Assembly (NCBI GenBank): GCA_937901745.1
Contig: CALGSZ010000002.1
Location: 1-64,000, forward strand
DNA length: 64,000 bases
Reading direction: 5' to 3'
From: an uncultured Chloroflexota bacterium
GTDB taxonomy: Bacteria > Chloroflexota > Chloroflexia > Thermomicrobiales > UBA6265
This document shows, piece by piece, positions 26,259-35,369 of this stretch; within the stretch, counting starts at the first letter, position 1; each line of letters begins with the position of its first letter. The notes under the pieces were generated by a model, which saw nothing but the letters and a program-made list of their open reading frames with translations, was not told the DNA's origin and made no database searches. The position numbers and the translations under genes were made by a program.

Positions 26259-26951
26259 ATGCCTGAACGCCGATTACCTGAGCACGTTCTGGCACGGGTA
26301 ATCCACCGCCGCCGGTTCCTGCGCGATACGGCGCTGCTCACCGGCGCCGCGGCAGGATTGGCCGTGCCAGCAGGCGCGGATGCCGCATCGGGAGCGGCGA
26401 GCCGCTACCCGGCCTGGCTTCGGATGTTCGCGCAGGCTGCGCAAGAGGACATTGACTCCTACACGCCGACCGCGCTTACCGATGCGGAGTTCACGACGCT
26501 GAAGGCCGCGATCGCGCGGTTGATCCCGGCGGACGAACTCGGGCCTGGCGCTGTCGAGGCCGGTGTCCAGATCTTCATTGACCGGGCTCTGGCTGGTCCG
26601 TATGCCGCGACGCTGCCGCTCTACCAGGCGGGGCTCGCGGCGCTCGATCAGGCGGCGGGCGCGGATGGGTTCTCCGGACTTTCCCCAGAGCGCCAGGACG
26701 AGCTCCTCACCCAGGCGGAGAACAGCGAGATCGAGGGAGTACCACAGGGGTTCTTCGCCACGCTGCTCGAGCATACCCGGCAGGGGATGTTCGGTGACCC
26801 GATCTACGGCGGCAATCGCGATTTCGCCGGCTGGGATTTGATTGGCTTTCCCGGCATCAAGCTCGTCTGGACCGAGGCCGATCAGCAGATTGACGCCACG
26901 GTGACGCCGGAGCATGTCTCGGTCGAGCGCTACGGAGGGACAGGCTGGTGA
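26259..26951 (+). CDS. Gluconate 2-dehydrogenase subunit 3-like protein (Tat-exported small subunit)
   Basis: A 230-residue protein. The N-terminus has HRRRFLRDTALL followed by a hydrophobic run (TGAAAGLAVPAGA), a twin-Arg signal that would carry the folded partner with it. The mature part matches the gluconate_2-dh3 pattern: LTDAEFTTLKAAIARLIPADELGPGAVEAGV, FIDRALAGPY, FSGLSPERQDELL, FFATLLEHTRQGMFGDPIYGGN and GFPG. In such enzymes this subunit escorts and stabilises the FAD subunit. Its TGA overlaps the GTG start of the flavoprotein (GTGA), so the two are translationally coupled. Confidence 0.85.
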   Translation: MPERRLPEHVLARVIHRRRFLRDTALLTGAAAGLAVPAGADAASGAASRYPAWLRMFAQAAQEDIDSYTPTALTDAEFTTLKAAIARLIPADELGPGAVEAGVQIFIDRALAGPYAATLPLYQAGLAALDQAAGADGFSGLSPERQDELLTQAENSEIEGVPQGFFATLLEHTRQGMFGDPIYGGNRDFAGWDLIGFPGIKLVWTEADQQIDATVTPEHVSVERYGGTGW

Positions 26952-28666
26952 GCAACCCACTTCCAAAGGCGGATGTCGTCATTGTGGGGTTGGGCGCGGC
27001 CGGCGGCATTGCCGCGTATGTGCTGGCACAGGCGGGTATCAATGTCGTTGGGCTCGAGGCCGGCCCCTACCTGGACAAGGCCGATTTCCTGGCGAGGGAT
27101 GACGAGATTTCTGGCAGCATCCTGGGCTGGACCGGCGAGCCGAAATACAACAAGGAGCTGCCGACTTGGCGGCCGGACGCGAAGTCGCCCACTGCTTCGC
27201 CACCAATCCCGCCGATCCGCATGGCGAACATGGTCGGCGGAACGAGCGTGCACTACGGCACGCAGAGCTGGCGCATGCGCGCGGACGACTTCAAGGTTCG
27301 GTCCACCACGATCCAACGCTACGGTCAGGAGGCGATCCCGGCTGGCTCTACGGTTGAGGACTGGCCGCTGACCTACGAAGAGCTCGAGCCGTACTACGAC
27401 AAGGTCGAGTACCTCATCGGGGTCTCGGGCAAGGCGGGCAATATCAACGGGCAAATCGTCGAGGGCGGGAATCCCTTCGAGTCCCCGCGCTCTCGCGAGT
27501 TTCCGCTGCCGCCGGTGCGATCTGCCGGATTCACCGAGCTGGCAGCAGAAGGGATGCGGAAACTCGGCTACCACCCGTTCCCGCAGCCGGCGGCGATTCT
27601 CAGCCAGGATTTCGACGGCCGGCCCGCCTGTACGATGTGCGGCTACTGCAGCTCATACGGGTGCTGGAACGATTCGAAGTCAAGCACCCTCGTCTCGGCG
27701 ATTCGCCACGCGGAAGCGACCGGCAAGCTGGAGATCCGGCCGAATAGCCGAGTGATGCGGATCCTCAGCAACGACAAGGGCGAGGTCGTCGGTGTCGAGT
27801 ACCTGGACGAGCAGGGGCAGCTCCAGGTCCAGCCCGCCGGCGTCGTGATCCTTTCTACCTATATCTATGAGAATGTACGCTTGCTCCTGCTCTCCACCTC
27901 GACGGCGTACCCGCAGGGTCTCGTCAACAACAATGGGCAGGTCGGCAAGCACTACTTCTCCCATGCCTACGTCGGTCGCAACGGACTGTTCCCCGGCAAG
28001 CGGCTGAACCTGTGGGGAGGGACGACCGGCCAGGCGACGGCGATGGACGACCTGAACGGCGACAACTTCGACCACTCCGGCTTGGGGTTCATCCGGGGAG
28101 CGGTGATCTTCGCCGGCACGGGAGCGCTGCCGATTGGCCGGTCGCGGACACTTGCGCCGGGCGTTCCGCAATGGGGCAGCGCCTACAAGCAGTGGCTGCA
28201 CGAGAACGCCGACTCGGTTGGCTCGGTCTTCGCGCAGGTCGAGCCGCTGCCGTACGAGTTCACCTTCCTGGATCTCGATCCGGAGGTGAAGGACCCGCTC
28301 GGCGTCCCCGTGCTGCGGGTCACCTACAGCTTCGGTGAGAACGAGAACCTGGCAACGACCTATATCGACGAGAAGCTGGACGAGATGCTGCGGGCGATGG
28401 GTGCAACCGAGACGTGGCCGAGCTTCCCGGCGCGGACGCCGGTGCCGATCAACAGCCACGCCTACGGCGGCACCCGCATGGGCGACGATCCAGCGACGTC
28501 GGTCGTCAACAAGTACGGTCAGGCGCACGAGGCGCCGAACCTCTTCATCCTCGGCGGCTCGACCTTCCCGACGAGCTCGGGCTACAACCCGACCGAGACA
28601 ATCGAAGCGCACGCCTGGTACGCCGCGGAGTACCTCGCCCAGAACCTCAACTCGATCGCGGTCTGA
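26948..28666 (+). CDS. GMC-type FAD/Fe-S oxidoreductase (gluconate dehydrogenase/glucose dehydrogenase large-subunit type)
   Basis: A 572-residue protein. The FAD-binding motif is GLGAAGGIAAYVLAQAG with a terminal acidic residue in VGLEAG. GGTSVHYGTQSWR and the C-terminal catalytic region (YGGTRMGDDPATSV ... FILGGSTFPTSSGYNPTETIEAHA) are those of GMC oxidoreductases. A cysteine group CTMCGYCSSYGC (about residues 228-239) matches in place the Cys set that holds a 3Fe-4S cluster in FAD-dependent glucose/gluconate dehydrogenases. It has no signal of its own and should be exported by the Tat signal of the upstream subunit. No cytochrome c subunit is adjacent, so the electron acceptor is unknown. 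The substrate is probably a sugar or sugar acid. Confidence 0.85.
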   Translation: MSNPLPKADVVIVGLGAAGGIAAYVLAQAGINVVGLEAGPYLDKADFLARDDEISGSILGWTGEPKYNKELPTWRPDAKSPTASPPIPPIRMANMVGGTSVHYGTQSWRMRADDFKVRSTTIQRYGQEAIPAGSTVEDWPLTYEELEPYYDKVEYLIGVSGKAGNINGQIVEGGNPFESPRSREFPLPPVRSAGFTELAAEGMRKLGYHPFPQPAAILSQDFDGRPACTMCGYCSSYGCWNDSKSSTLVSAIRHAEATGKLEIRPNSRVMRILSNDKGEVVGVEYLDEQGQLQVQPAGVVILSTYIYENVRLLLLSTSTAYPQGLVNNNGQVGKHYFSHAYVGRNGLFPGKRLNLWGGTTGQATAMDDLNGDNFDHSGLGFIRGAVIFAGTGALPIGRSRTLAPGVPQWGSAYKQWLHENADSVGSVFAQVEPLPYEFTFLDLDPEVKDPLGVPVLRVTYSFGENENLATTYIDEKLDEMLRAMGATETWPSFPARTPVPINSHAYGGTRMGDDPATSVVNKYGQAHEAPNLFILGGSTFPTSSGYNPTETIEAHAWYAAEYLAQNLNSIAV

Positions 28667-28680
28667 TCGTTGCTGATTGC

Positions 28681-28756
28681 GCCCTGGCAGGAGCGGTTCG
28701 CGCCCATCCCTGCCAGGGCAACGCGCGCTCGGCACATCAGCCTTGCCGAGCGCGCG
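28681..28756. terminator. Two hairpins between convergent genes
   Basis: GCCCTGGCAG/CTGCCAGGGC (28681-28690 and 28710-28719) is a perfect 10-bp inverted repeat. A perfect 13-bp stem (28722-28734 with 28744-28756, core GCGCGCTCGGCA) with a 9-nt loop follows. They sit between the converging flavoprotein and glycosidase-like genes. There is no T-run on either side, so termination is likely but not typical. Confidence 0.55.
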
Positions 28757-28766
28757 CTATTCGCGA

Positions 28767-30434
28767 TTACGCGCCCATGTACTGGCGCCGGGCGATGCGG
28801 TCGGCGAGCCAGAGCCAGCGGCGAGAGACCTCGTCGTCGGGCTGACGGACGCCGTCCAGCGCTTCGGCCCGCATGCGCTGAAGTTCGCTCATCTCCAGGC
28901 GCGGGTTGTCGTCGAGCTTGGTCATGAGCGCGAGATAGCGCTCGGCCGCCGCCTCGCCGCCGAGACGAGGCGCGACATCCTCTTTGATGAACTGCTCCCA
29001 GGTGAGCGTCGGATCGTAGGTGAACCGCGCGAAGGCGAGATAGCTCAGCTCGGTCGAGACGTGGTAGGGCGACGGCTCGCCCCAGACGGTCAAGCCTTCG
29101 AAGCCGACCTCGGCTGCCTTCCAGGCCATCTCGGCGAAATCGCGGCCATTGAAGCGATACCGCTCCGTGCGGCGATCGCCGTTCCACTGGCAGCAGAACT
29201 GGCAACGGAAGACGTTCGTCGTAGTTGGGAGTGATTTCGCGGCGTCCGCGGTGAACTCGCGCTGCACCCGGTACCAGTAGGACCGGTTGAGCGTGTGCTG
29301 GTAGATGCCGCCCTCGGGCAGGCTGCGCAGCGGCTTCATCGCCTCGGCATCGAGCAGGTTGTCCCACTGGAGCTCGGAGTAAAGCCAGAGATTCGGGCGC
29401 TTGGTGAGAGCCGCCTCATAGAGACGCGGGTAGAAGTCGGCCATGTCCGCGTGCGACCACGACTCGGCGTAGCCTTCGCGGCGGCGGGCATCCTCTCGCT
29501 CGGCTCTACGCTGCTCACAGAGGGGGCAGCCGCAGACGCCGTAGTCGCCGGCCTCGATATTGATCCCGCCGATCTCGCATGTCTCCGCCAGCCAGGCAAT
29601 CCCCTCGGCCATCCAGTCCTGGTTCTCCTTGCGGGAGGGACAGCCGCGGACGGTGTAATCGGAGCGCGGGAAATAGAGCGGGAAGTCGAGGTCCTGCAAT
29701 TGGAATCCGGCCGGCCGCTCCATCGTCGCCGCGAGCTCCGGGTGCTGCCGCAGCCAAGTCGCGAGATTGTATGGGTGTTCGCCTTCCCACCAGATGCCGC
29801 CGTAGGCGTTGATCGCGACTCCCGGCAGGATGCGGACGCCCCGCTCGTTGGCGTAGCGGCAGAGCTCCTGGGCGGCTTCGAGACCGCCATGCGACTCGCG
29901 GAAGAAGCCATAGATGACGAGCGCGGCGATACGATGCTGGCTCATGAAGTCGACGACACGACGATAGTCGTCGAGAAAGCCCTGGGGCGGTTTTCCGTAC
30001 GGATTGAAGACACCGATCTCCTGGACGCCGATTTGATCGAGGTCCCAATTGGTCGAGTGGTCCCACGTCCAGAACGTCCGGTACGGCAACCCCGGCGCCT
30101 GCGACACCTGGCCGGACTCCAGCTCGACCGCGTTGCCGACCTGGCGCGCCCGACGCTGGATCAACTCTTCCACTCCGTAGATGACGCCGGAGAATGGGCC
30201 GCCAGCGACCTCGACAGCCGGAGGGTTGCTGGACTCCTCGACGGAGAGGGAGAACGCTCCTTCCGGCAGGGCATCGTCGCGGCGCAGCCGGACGACTGGC
30301 GTGCCCTCGACCGGGCTTGCCACCTCTTGCCACTGGAGGGAGGGAAGTGCTTCCCGCAGCCGGCGAGCGGCATGCGGATGCTCCTCCGCGCCGACGAGGG
30401 AGATGGGACCTTCGAGTCGGATCGTCTCAGGCAT
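28767..30434 (-). CDS. Glycoside-hydrolase-like TIM-barrel protein (GH20/GH67/DUF4838-like organisation)
   Basis: A 555-residue cytoplasmic protein without a signal peptide. Residues 1-120 resemble the N-terminal accessory domain of GH20/GH67/GH84 enzymes, ending in FSGVIYGVEELIQRR, the usual G-x-x-YG-x-x-xLL junction. A TIM-barrel-like catalytic part follows (PYRTFWTWDHSTNW, IGVFNPYGKPPQGFLDDYRRV, ILPGVAINAYGG). It includes a Cys group GVCGCPLCEQRR (about 310) directly after GGINIEAGDYG, a place where related families keep a C-x-C-x2-C. The acid/base pair cannot be fixed by eye; E and D in IEAGD are candidates. It may act on a glycoside or glucuronide imported by the neighbouring ABC systems. 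It stands alone, convergent with the flavoprotein. Confidence 0.6.
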   Translation of the reverse strand: MPETIRLEGPISLVGAEEHPHAARRLREALPSLQWQEVASPVEGTPVVRLRRDDALPEGAFSLSVEESSNPPAVEVAGGPFSGVIYGVEELIQRRARQVGNAVELESGQVSQAPGLPYRTFWTWDHSTNWDLDQIGVQEIGVFNPYGKPPQGFLDDYRRVVDFMSQHRIAALVIYGFFRESHGGLEAAQELCRYANERGVRILPGVAINAYGGIWWEGEHPYNLATWLRQHPELAATMERPAGFQLQDLDFPLYFPRSDYTVRGCPSRKENQDWMAEGIAWLAETCEIGGINIEAGDYGVCGCPLCEQRRAEREDARRREGYAESWSHADMADFYPRLYEAALTKRPNLWLYSELQWDNLLDAEAMKPLRSLPEGGIYQHTLNRSYWYRVQREFTADAAKSLPTTTNVFRCQFCCQWNGDRRTERYRFNGRDFAEMAWKAAEVGFEGLTVWGEPSPYHVSTELSYLAFARFTYDPTLTWEQFIKEDVAPRLGGEAAAERYLALMTKLDDNPRLEMSELQRMRAEALDGVRQPDDEVSRRWLWLADRIARRQYMGA

Positions 30435-30558
30435 AGGAACTCCTTACGTACCTGACTCACGGTTCCACTGCCGCGCGTATTCGAGTGCGGGCAATTGGCC
30501 GGGAGTTTACGCAGGAATCGGCGCGTTGGCGAGAGCCTGGCGCGCGACGGTGGACCCA

Positions 30559-30587
30559 TTGACCCGGGGCGATGGCGGTGCTAGAGT
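30559..30587 (+). promoter_or_regulatory. Promoter of the ribose-type ABC operon
   Basis: TTGACC (30559-30564, 5 of 6), a 17-nt spacer and TAGAGT (30582-30587, 4 of 6) lie 87 bp before the ATG at 30674. The -10 with its downstream bases (TAGAGTCC) is shared with the candidate promoter at 33725-33753. Confidence 0.6.
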
Positions 30588-30673
30588 CCGGCCGCCAGTC
30601 GAAATCGCGGACAGATCGCGGGCCATGGGTGCATTGGGATCGCTCTAGGCCATCAGCGAGAGGAGTCACAGCC

Positions 30674-31735
30674 ATGGGTGACCTGACCCGGATCGATCGG
30701 CGTGGTTTGCTTCGCCGGGCGGCAGCGCTCGGTCTCGGCGTTCCGGCGGCTGTCGCGCTCGGGCGCATGGGCGGGGGAGGCGCGGCGGCGCAGGACGTCA
30801 CCTGCCCGCCGATGGCGACGCCGTCCGCCGACGTGATCGGCACGCCAGAGCCGCCGAGCGGGAAGCGCATCGGCGTCAGCGTGGCGTATCTCTCCGTACC
30901 GTTCTACGCGAACTTCAAGACAGGGCTGGAAGACGGCGCGCGCCGCTTCGGCTTCGAGTACGAGCTGCGCGACGGGGGAGGCGGCGATCTGGCGAAGGAA
31001 GTGGCGGTGATCCAAGACTTCATCGCCCAGCAATTCGACCTGATTCTCCTGACGCCGTCCGGGGAGGGGATCATCCCGGCGATCCGGCAAGCGAATGAGG
31101 CTGGCATCCCCGTCATCGAGGTCAACAACCGAGCCGGATTCGAGAGCGGACAAGCCGAGGTAGTGACATACGTCGGCGCGGACGATGTCGAGTTCGGTCG
31201 CCTGCAGGCGCAGCTCCTGCACGACACCTACGGCGATCAGCCGGTGAAGATCGGCTACGTCCAGGGAATCACGGGCACGTCGCCGCAGATCCTACGCGGC
31301 CAGGGATTCGAGGAGGTCATCAGCCAATACCCGCAGTACGAGATCGTGGCGCGGGTGACCGACGACTTCGATAGCGCCAAGGCGCTGGCGGTGACGCAGG
31401 ACCTGCTGACCCGGTTCCCGAAGGGGCAACTCGACGTGATCGTCATGCAGGGTCCGGAAGGTGTCGCCGCGGCCGATTTCGCCCGGAAGAATGGGCGCGA
31501 GGAGGTCGGATTCATCCTCGGTGACTACCCCGCCGATGTCCGCCAGGCAATCATTGATGGCTACGTGATCGGCACGATCAACCAGGACCCGTATCCACAG
31601 GCGTTCGAGGGGATGCACATGGCCTGGCTCTATCTCAATGGGCGAGAGGCGGACATCCCCAAGCCGAATTACCTGCCGCTGCCGATCATCACTCGCGAGA
31701 ACGCGGAAGAAACGCCGCCGGCTTGGGGGTGCTAG
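30674..31735 (+). CDS. Ribose-type ABC transporter substrate-binding protein, Tat-type signal
   Basis: A 353-residue protein; the ATG at 30674 has AGGAG upstream. A twin-Arg signal (IDRRGLLRRAAALGLGVPAAV) leads to a ribose/galactose-binding fold: KRIGVSVAYLSVPFYANFKTGLEDGA, FDLILLTPSGEGIIPAIRQANEAGIPVIEVNN, VTYVGADDVEFGRLQAQLL, VQGITGTSPQILRGQGF and GTINQDPYPQAFEGMHMAW. It starts a three-gene operon with an ATPase and a permease. Ribose, xylose or another monosaccharide is likely; the rbsD gene 8.5 kb downstream is compatible with ribose. Confidence 0.85.
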   Translation: MGDLTRIDRRGLLRRAAALGLGVPAAVALGRMGGGGAAAQDVTCPPMATPSADVIGTPEPPSGKRIGVSVAYLSVPFYANFKTGLEDGARRFGFEYELRDGGGGDLAKEVAVIQDFIAQQFDLILLTPSGEGIIPAIRQANEAGIPVIEVNNRAGFESGQAEVVTYVGADDVEFGRLQAQLLHDTYGDQPVKIGYVQGITGTSPQILRGQGFEEVISQYPQYEIVARVTDDFDSAKALAVTQDLLTRFPKGQLDVIVMQGPEGVAAADFARKNGREEVGFILGDYPADVRQAIIDGYVIGTINQDPYPQAFEGMHMAWLYLNGREADIPKPNYLPLPIITRENAEETPPAWGC

Positions 31736-31792
31736 CCAGGAGCCGATGAGTTGGCGTGAGTCGTGGCATTCACTAACGGTGGCTGAGCGCTG

Positions 31793-32605
31793 ATGACGGC
31801 GATGAAAGCGCAGCAAGCACCGACGGCGCAGAGTGGCTCCGGGCCGGCGCCGGTGCTGCGCGCGATCGGGGTGAGCAAGCGCTTTGGCGCGGTGACGGCG
31901 CTGGAGGATGTCAGCATCGAGGTGATCCCCGGCGAGATCGCCGGGTTGGTCGGCGATAACGGCGCGGGCAAATCCACGCTGATCAAGATCCTCAGCGCCG
32001 TCCACCGACCGGATGCGGGGACGATCGAGTTCGAGGGGAAGCCGGTCTCGTTCACTTCGCCAGCCGAGGCGCGGGCGGCCGGTATCGAGACGGTTTACCA
32101 GGACTTGGCGCTGGCTGGGAACATGCCGGTTTGGGCGAACATCTTCCTCGGTCGAGAGCGCACTCGCGGCCGGCGTCTGCCGCTGCTCGACAAGCGCGGG
32201 ATGGCTGAGGAGGCTCGCCGCATGCTCGAGCGCTTCCACATGAACGTGCCGCCGATGGATGCGCTCGTCGCCTCGCTCTCCGGCGGGCAGCGGCAAGCGA
32301 TCGCAATTGCTCGCGCGGCGGCCTGGGGCTCGAAGGTGATCATCATGGACGAGCCGACGGCCGCGCTCGGGGTCGCCGAGACCCGCGCGGTCGAAGAGGT
32401 CATCCTCGGACTGCGGGAACGCGGCTTCGGCCTGCTCATCATCAGCCACAACCTGGACCAGGTCTTCCGGCTCGCTGACCGGATTTGGGTCTTGCGACGC
32501 GGGCGCTTGATCGGGATGCGGCGCCGGAGCGAGACGAATCCGGACGAGATCGTCGCGATGATCACCGGCGCGGAGCTCGTCGCGCGGACGGAGCGAGCAC
32601 AGTGA
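31793..32605 (+). CDS. Ribose-type ABC transporter ATP-binding protein, single ATPase domain
   Basis: A 270-residue protein. It has GDNGAGKST (Walker A), Q-loop ETVYQDLAL, LSGGQRQAIAIARA (signature), KVIIMDEPTAALG (Walker B) and ISHNLDQ (switch). The sequence belongs to the RbsA/XylG class, but only one ATPase domain is present where about 500 residues with two domains are usual, as in fructose-type FrcA. A homodimer would then power the pore. A second ATG at 31802 is possible. The stop overlaps the GTG of the permease (GTGA). Confidence 0.85.
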   Translation: MTAMKAQQAPTAQSGSGPAPVLRAIGVSKRFGAVTALEDVSIEVIPGEIAGLVGDNGAGKSTLIKILSAVHRPDAGTIEFEGKPVSFTSPAEARAAGIETVYQDLALAGNMPVWANIFLGRERTRGRRLPLLDKRGMAEEARRMLERFHMNVPPMDALVASLSGGQRQAIAIARAAAWGSKVIIMDEPTAALGVAETRAVEEVILGLRERGFGLLIISHNLDQVFRLADRIWVLRRGRLIGMRRRSETNPDEIVAMITGAELVARTERAQ

Positions 32606-33618
32606 GCGCGAGCCTGACGCCGGCCCGGCCAGGACGCACCCTGCCGCAAGCGAACGTCGGCTCCATTGCTCGCCAGTACGGTATCGCCATCGTCTTCGTG
32701 GCGCTGGTGATCGCCTTGTGCATCGTCTCGGAGCCGTTCCGCACCCAGGCGAACGCGATGAACCTGCTGCGGCAGAACGCGGTCATCGGCATCATGGCGT
32801 GCGCGATGACCTTCGCGATCATCCTGGGTGGCTTCGATCTCTCGGTCGGGGCGACGGCGGCCGCGGCGAGCGTGGTGGCCGCGAAGCTCATGATCGGGCT
32901 GGATGGGGATCTGCCGGTGTCCTGGGGGCACATCGCGCTGGGAGTGATCGGCGGCGTCGCGGTCGGCGTCCTGGTCGGGCTGGTCAACGGTTTCCTGATC
33001 GCCTACGTCGGGGTCAATCCGTTCGTCTCGACGCTCGGGACGATGACGATCGTTCGCGGGCTGATGTACGTCTGGACGAACGCGACGCCGCTGTTCGGCG
33101 TGCCCTTCTCCTTTACCGAATTGGGGCTGGGCAGCACCTTCGGCATCCCCAATCCGTTCTGGATCTTCCTCATCGTCGCGATCATCCTGTCTGTCCTGCT
33201 GAGCCAAACAAAGTTCGGCCACTACGTTTACGCGATCGGTGGCAACGTCCTCGCCGCCGCGGAGATGGGGATCAATGTGCGGCGTATTCGGCTCGGCGTC
33301 TACTTGACGACAGGGCTGTGCGCGGCGATCGCCGGGATTATCCTCGTGGGACAGACGGCGACCGGGCAGCCGGCGGGAGCGCTGGGGTACGAGCTCACCG
33401 CGATCGCCGCTGTCATCGTCGGCGGTGCGTCGCTGAGCGGCGGCTACGGCCGGATGACGAACACCATCGTCGGCGTGTTCCTGCTCGGCGTCGTCTCGAA
33501 CGCATTGAACCTCTTCGGCGTCTCGCCCTTCTGGCAACCAGTGGCAACCGGCACGATTCTCGTCATCGCCGTCGCGATCGACAGCGCGGCCGCGCGGAGC
33601 GCTCAAGTCGCGCGCTGA
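32602..33618 (+). CDS. Ribose-type ABC transporter permease
   Basis: A 338-residue membrane protein. The GTG at 32602 overlaps the ATPase stop; the longer frame from 32485 runs inside the ATPase gene and is rejected. Family features are FAIILGGFDLSVGATAAAAS, FVSTLGTMTIVRGLMYV, the coupling loop AIGGNVLAAAEMGINVRRIRLGV and ELTAIAAVIVGGASLSGGYG. Only one permease gene is present, as in RbsC-type systems that form a homodimer. This matches the single-domain ATPase, giving a fully symmetric transporter. Confidence 0.88.
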   Translation: MSASLTPARPGRTLPQANVGSIARQYGIAIVFVALVIALCIVSEPFRTQANAMNLLRQNAVIGIMACAMTFAIILGGFDLSVGATAAAASVVAAKLMIGLDGDLPVSWGHIALGVIGGVAVGVLVGLVNGFLIAYVGVNPFVSTLGTMTIVRGLMYVWTNATPLFGVPFSFTELGLGSTFGIPNPFWIFLIVAIILSVLLSQTKFGHYVYAIGGNVLAAAEMGINVRRIRLGVYLTTGLCAAIAGIILVGQTATGQPAGALGYELTAIAAVIVGGASLSGGYGRMTNTIVGVFLLGVVSNALNLFGVSPFWQPVATGTILVIAVAIDSAAARSAQVAR

Positions 33619-33724
33619 CGGATTGGTTCCTCCGAAGGTCGTCGAGCATCGTCGCTCGCGAGTCCATCGGCGTTGCAGCACAGAAAATGAGCCTTTATTG
33701 ATGTGAAGTTGTTACGCGTGCATC

Positions 33725-33753
33725 TCGACGCGCTGCATTTCGTGTGATAGAGT
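33725..33753 (+). promoter_or_regulatory. Candidate promoter of the maltose-type ABC operon
   Basis: TCGACG (33725-33730, 4 of 6), 17-nt spacer and TAGAGT (33748-33753, 4 of 6). The downstream TAGAGTCC matches the promoter at 30582. The start codon at 33893 is 140 bp away, with AGGAGG about 10 nt before it. Confidence 0.45.
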
Positions 33754-33892
33754 CCAGGCGAACTTCCAAGAGCATCGGGCCAGTCGCTATCAGCCGGAGG
33801 AGATGGAGGTCCTACTGTCTCGGTGATGGCAGACGCTGGTCCGTGGGAGAAGTGGTCAGAGTTCTGGCCGTGACAAAGGAGGAGCATGATCC

Positions 33893-35359
33893 GTGGCGAA
33901 ACCCATTTACGAGCATTACGATGACTTGATGAAGGGGCGGATCGATCGCCGCGAGTTCTTGAAGCGCGCGGCGGCGGCCGGCGCGGCCACTCCCCTCATT
34001 GTCAGCTACCTCAACAAGCCCGACACTGCTGAGGCAAAGCCCCGGCGCCACTTCTCCCTGACGCGCGCCTTCGCTCAGGAAGGGGCAAAGCTCCAACCGC
34101 CGGCAGAAGGCGCCGACACGTCCGAGCAGCTGGTTTTCCGCGGCTGGAACTTCCGGCCGGAGGTCGTCCAGGACAACACCAGCCGATTCAACCAGGCCTA
34201 CAGCGAGAACGTCGACTACCAAACCGTCACGGGCGACTACATCGCGATCATGGAGAACTTCCATATCGCGAATCAGCCGCTCGATTTGGCCTATGCCAAC
34301 CCGGCGACGCTCTTCCGGTGGTCGATCCCCGGTTGGGTGCATGACTATGAGCGCTGGTGGGGCGTCGATGACGCACGCGGCGAGCTGTACGACGGTGTCC
34401 GCGAGTCCCTGACGATCAACGGCAAGCTCTACGGTCTGCCGTACTTCGTCTCGATCCGCGGCACGATCATGGCCAACAACGCCATCCTGTCGAAGGCCGG
34501 GATCACGCCGGATCAGTATCCGAAGACGTGGGCCGAGCTCTACGATCAGTGCCGGCAGCTCAAGGCCTCGGGCGCGGTCGAGGGGCCGCCGCTTCTGCCG
34601 CACTGGTTCGCCGCCGGTGTTTGGTTCGGCGTCTCCTGGGCCTATCTGTTCGAGTGCCTCAACACCGGTGCGGTGCTATTCGACGAGAACAATCAGCCGG
34701 TCTTCGACGACCAGACGCTGGCGATCCTCGCCGAGTGGCGCAAGCTGATGGAGGAGGGGATCGTCCCCGAGTCCGTCTTCACGATGGGTGAAGCGGACTA
34801 CATCGACGCATTCGCCAAGGGGACGTACGCGTTTAGTCCGCAGCAGATCTACGACCTCAAGGTCTTCAACGATCCGGAGCGGTCGCAAGTCGCCGGGCAG
34901 GTGGCGCCAGTGCCGGTCGCTGAGCAGCCGTGGGGCCTCATCGACGAGGGCATCTACAGCGTCCCGAACCGGAACGACAGCGACGAGAAGCTGGCGCGGA
35001 AGTACCGACTGGCCGGCTGGTTCGGCTATCGGGACCACGAGGATCAGCTCTACGTCGCCAAGCGCTGGGCGATTGAGGCGGCGCTCAACTCCGGATACAA
35101 GGCGATCCTCGAGGATCCAGAGGTCGTCGAGGCATACCACTCGTGGCTGCCCGATCCGAGCATGCTCGACACGCTCAACGGCATCCTCAATGCCGGGCAG
35201 TTCCCGAAGGTGTGGCAGACCTTCTGGTGGGAAGAGTGGAACGCGACGGCAATGACCGAGCTGCCGAAGGCGATCCTCGGTCAAGAATCGGTCGAGACCG
35301 TCCACGCGAACCTCAAGCAGCTCGCCGTCGAGCTCGCCGAGCGCTACCAGACCTCGTAG
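33893..35359 (+). CDS. Sugar ABC transporter substrate-binding protein (family 1), Tat-type signal
   Basis: A 488-residue protein from a GTG. The N-terminus has IDRREFLKRAAAAGAAT, a twin-Arg signal. The mature protein is a family 1 binding protein: LVFRGWNFRPEVVQDNTSRFNQ, YFVSIRGTIMANNAILSKAGI, YPKTWAELYDQCRQLKASG and KGTYAFSPQQIYDLKVF. It is related to the interrupted protein at 21241, which it matches around GLPY and NDIHFEQAGI/NNAILSKAGI. It leads an operon with two permeases and an ATPase. The substrate is probably an oligosaccharide or glycerol-phosphate-like molecule; not resolved. Confidence 0.88.
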   Translation: MAKPIYEHYDDLMKGRIDRREFLKRAAAAGAATPLIVSYLNKPDTAEAKPRRHFSLTRAFAQEGAKLQPPAEGADTSEQLVFRGWNFRPEVVQDNTSRFNQAYSENVDYQTVTGDYIAIMENFHIANQPLDLAYANPATLFRWSIPGWVHDYERWWGVDDARGELYDGVRESLTINGKLYGLPYFVSIRGTIMANNAILSKAGITPDQYPKTWAELYDQCRQLKASGAVEGPPLLPHWFAAGVWFGVSWAYLFECLNTGAVLFDENNQPVFDDQTLAILAEWRKLMEEGIVPESVFTMGEADYIDAFAKGTYAFSPQQIYDLKVFNDPERSQVAGQVAPVPVAEQPWGLIDEGIYSVPNRNDSDEKLARKYRLAGWFGYRDHEDQLYVAKRWAIEAALNSGYKAILEDPEVVEAYHSWLPDPSMLDTLNGILNAGQFPKVWQTFWWEEWNATAMTELPKAILGQESVETVHANLKQLAVELAERYQTS

Positions 35360-35369
35360 GTGTTCGACC

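Noticed and set aside
30194..30455. Plus-strand frames opposite the glycosidase-like gene
   Set aside because: Shadows of the well-supported minus-strand gene; no independent coding features.
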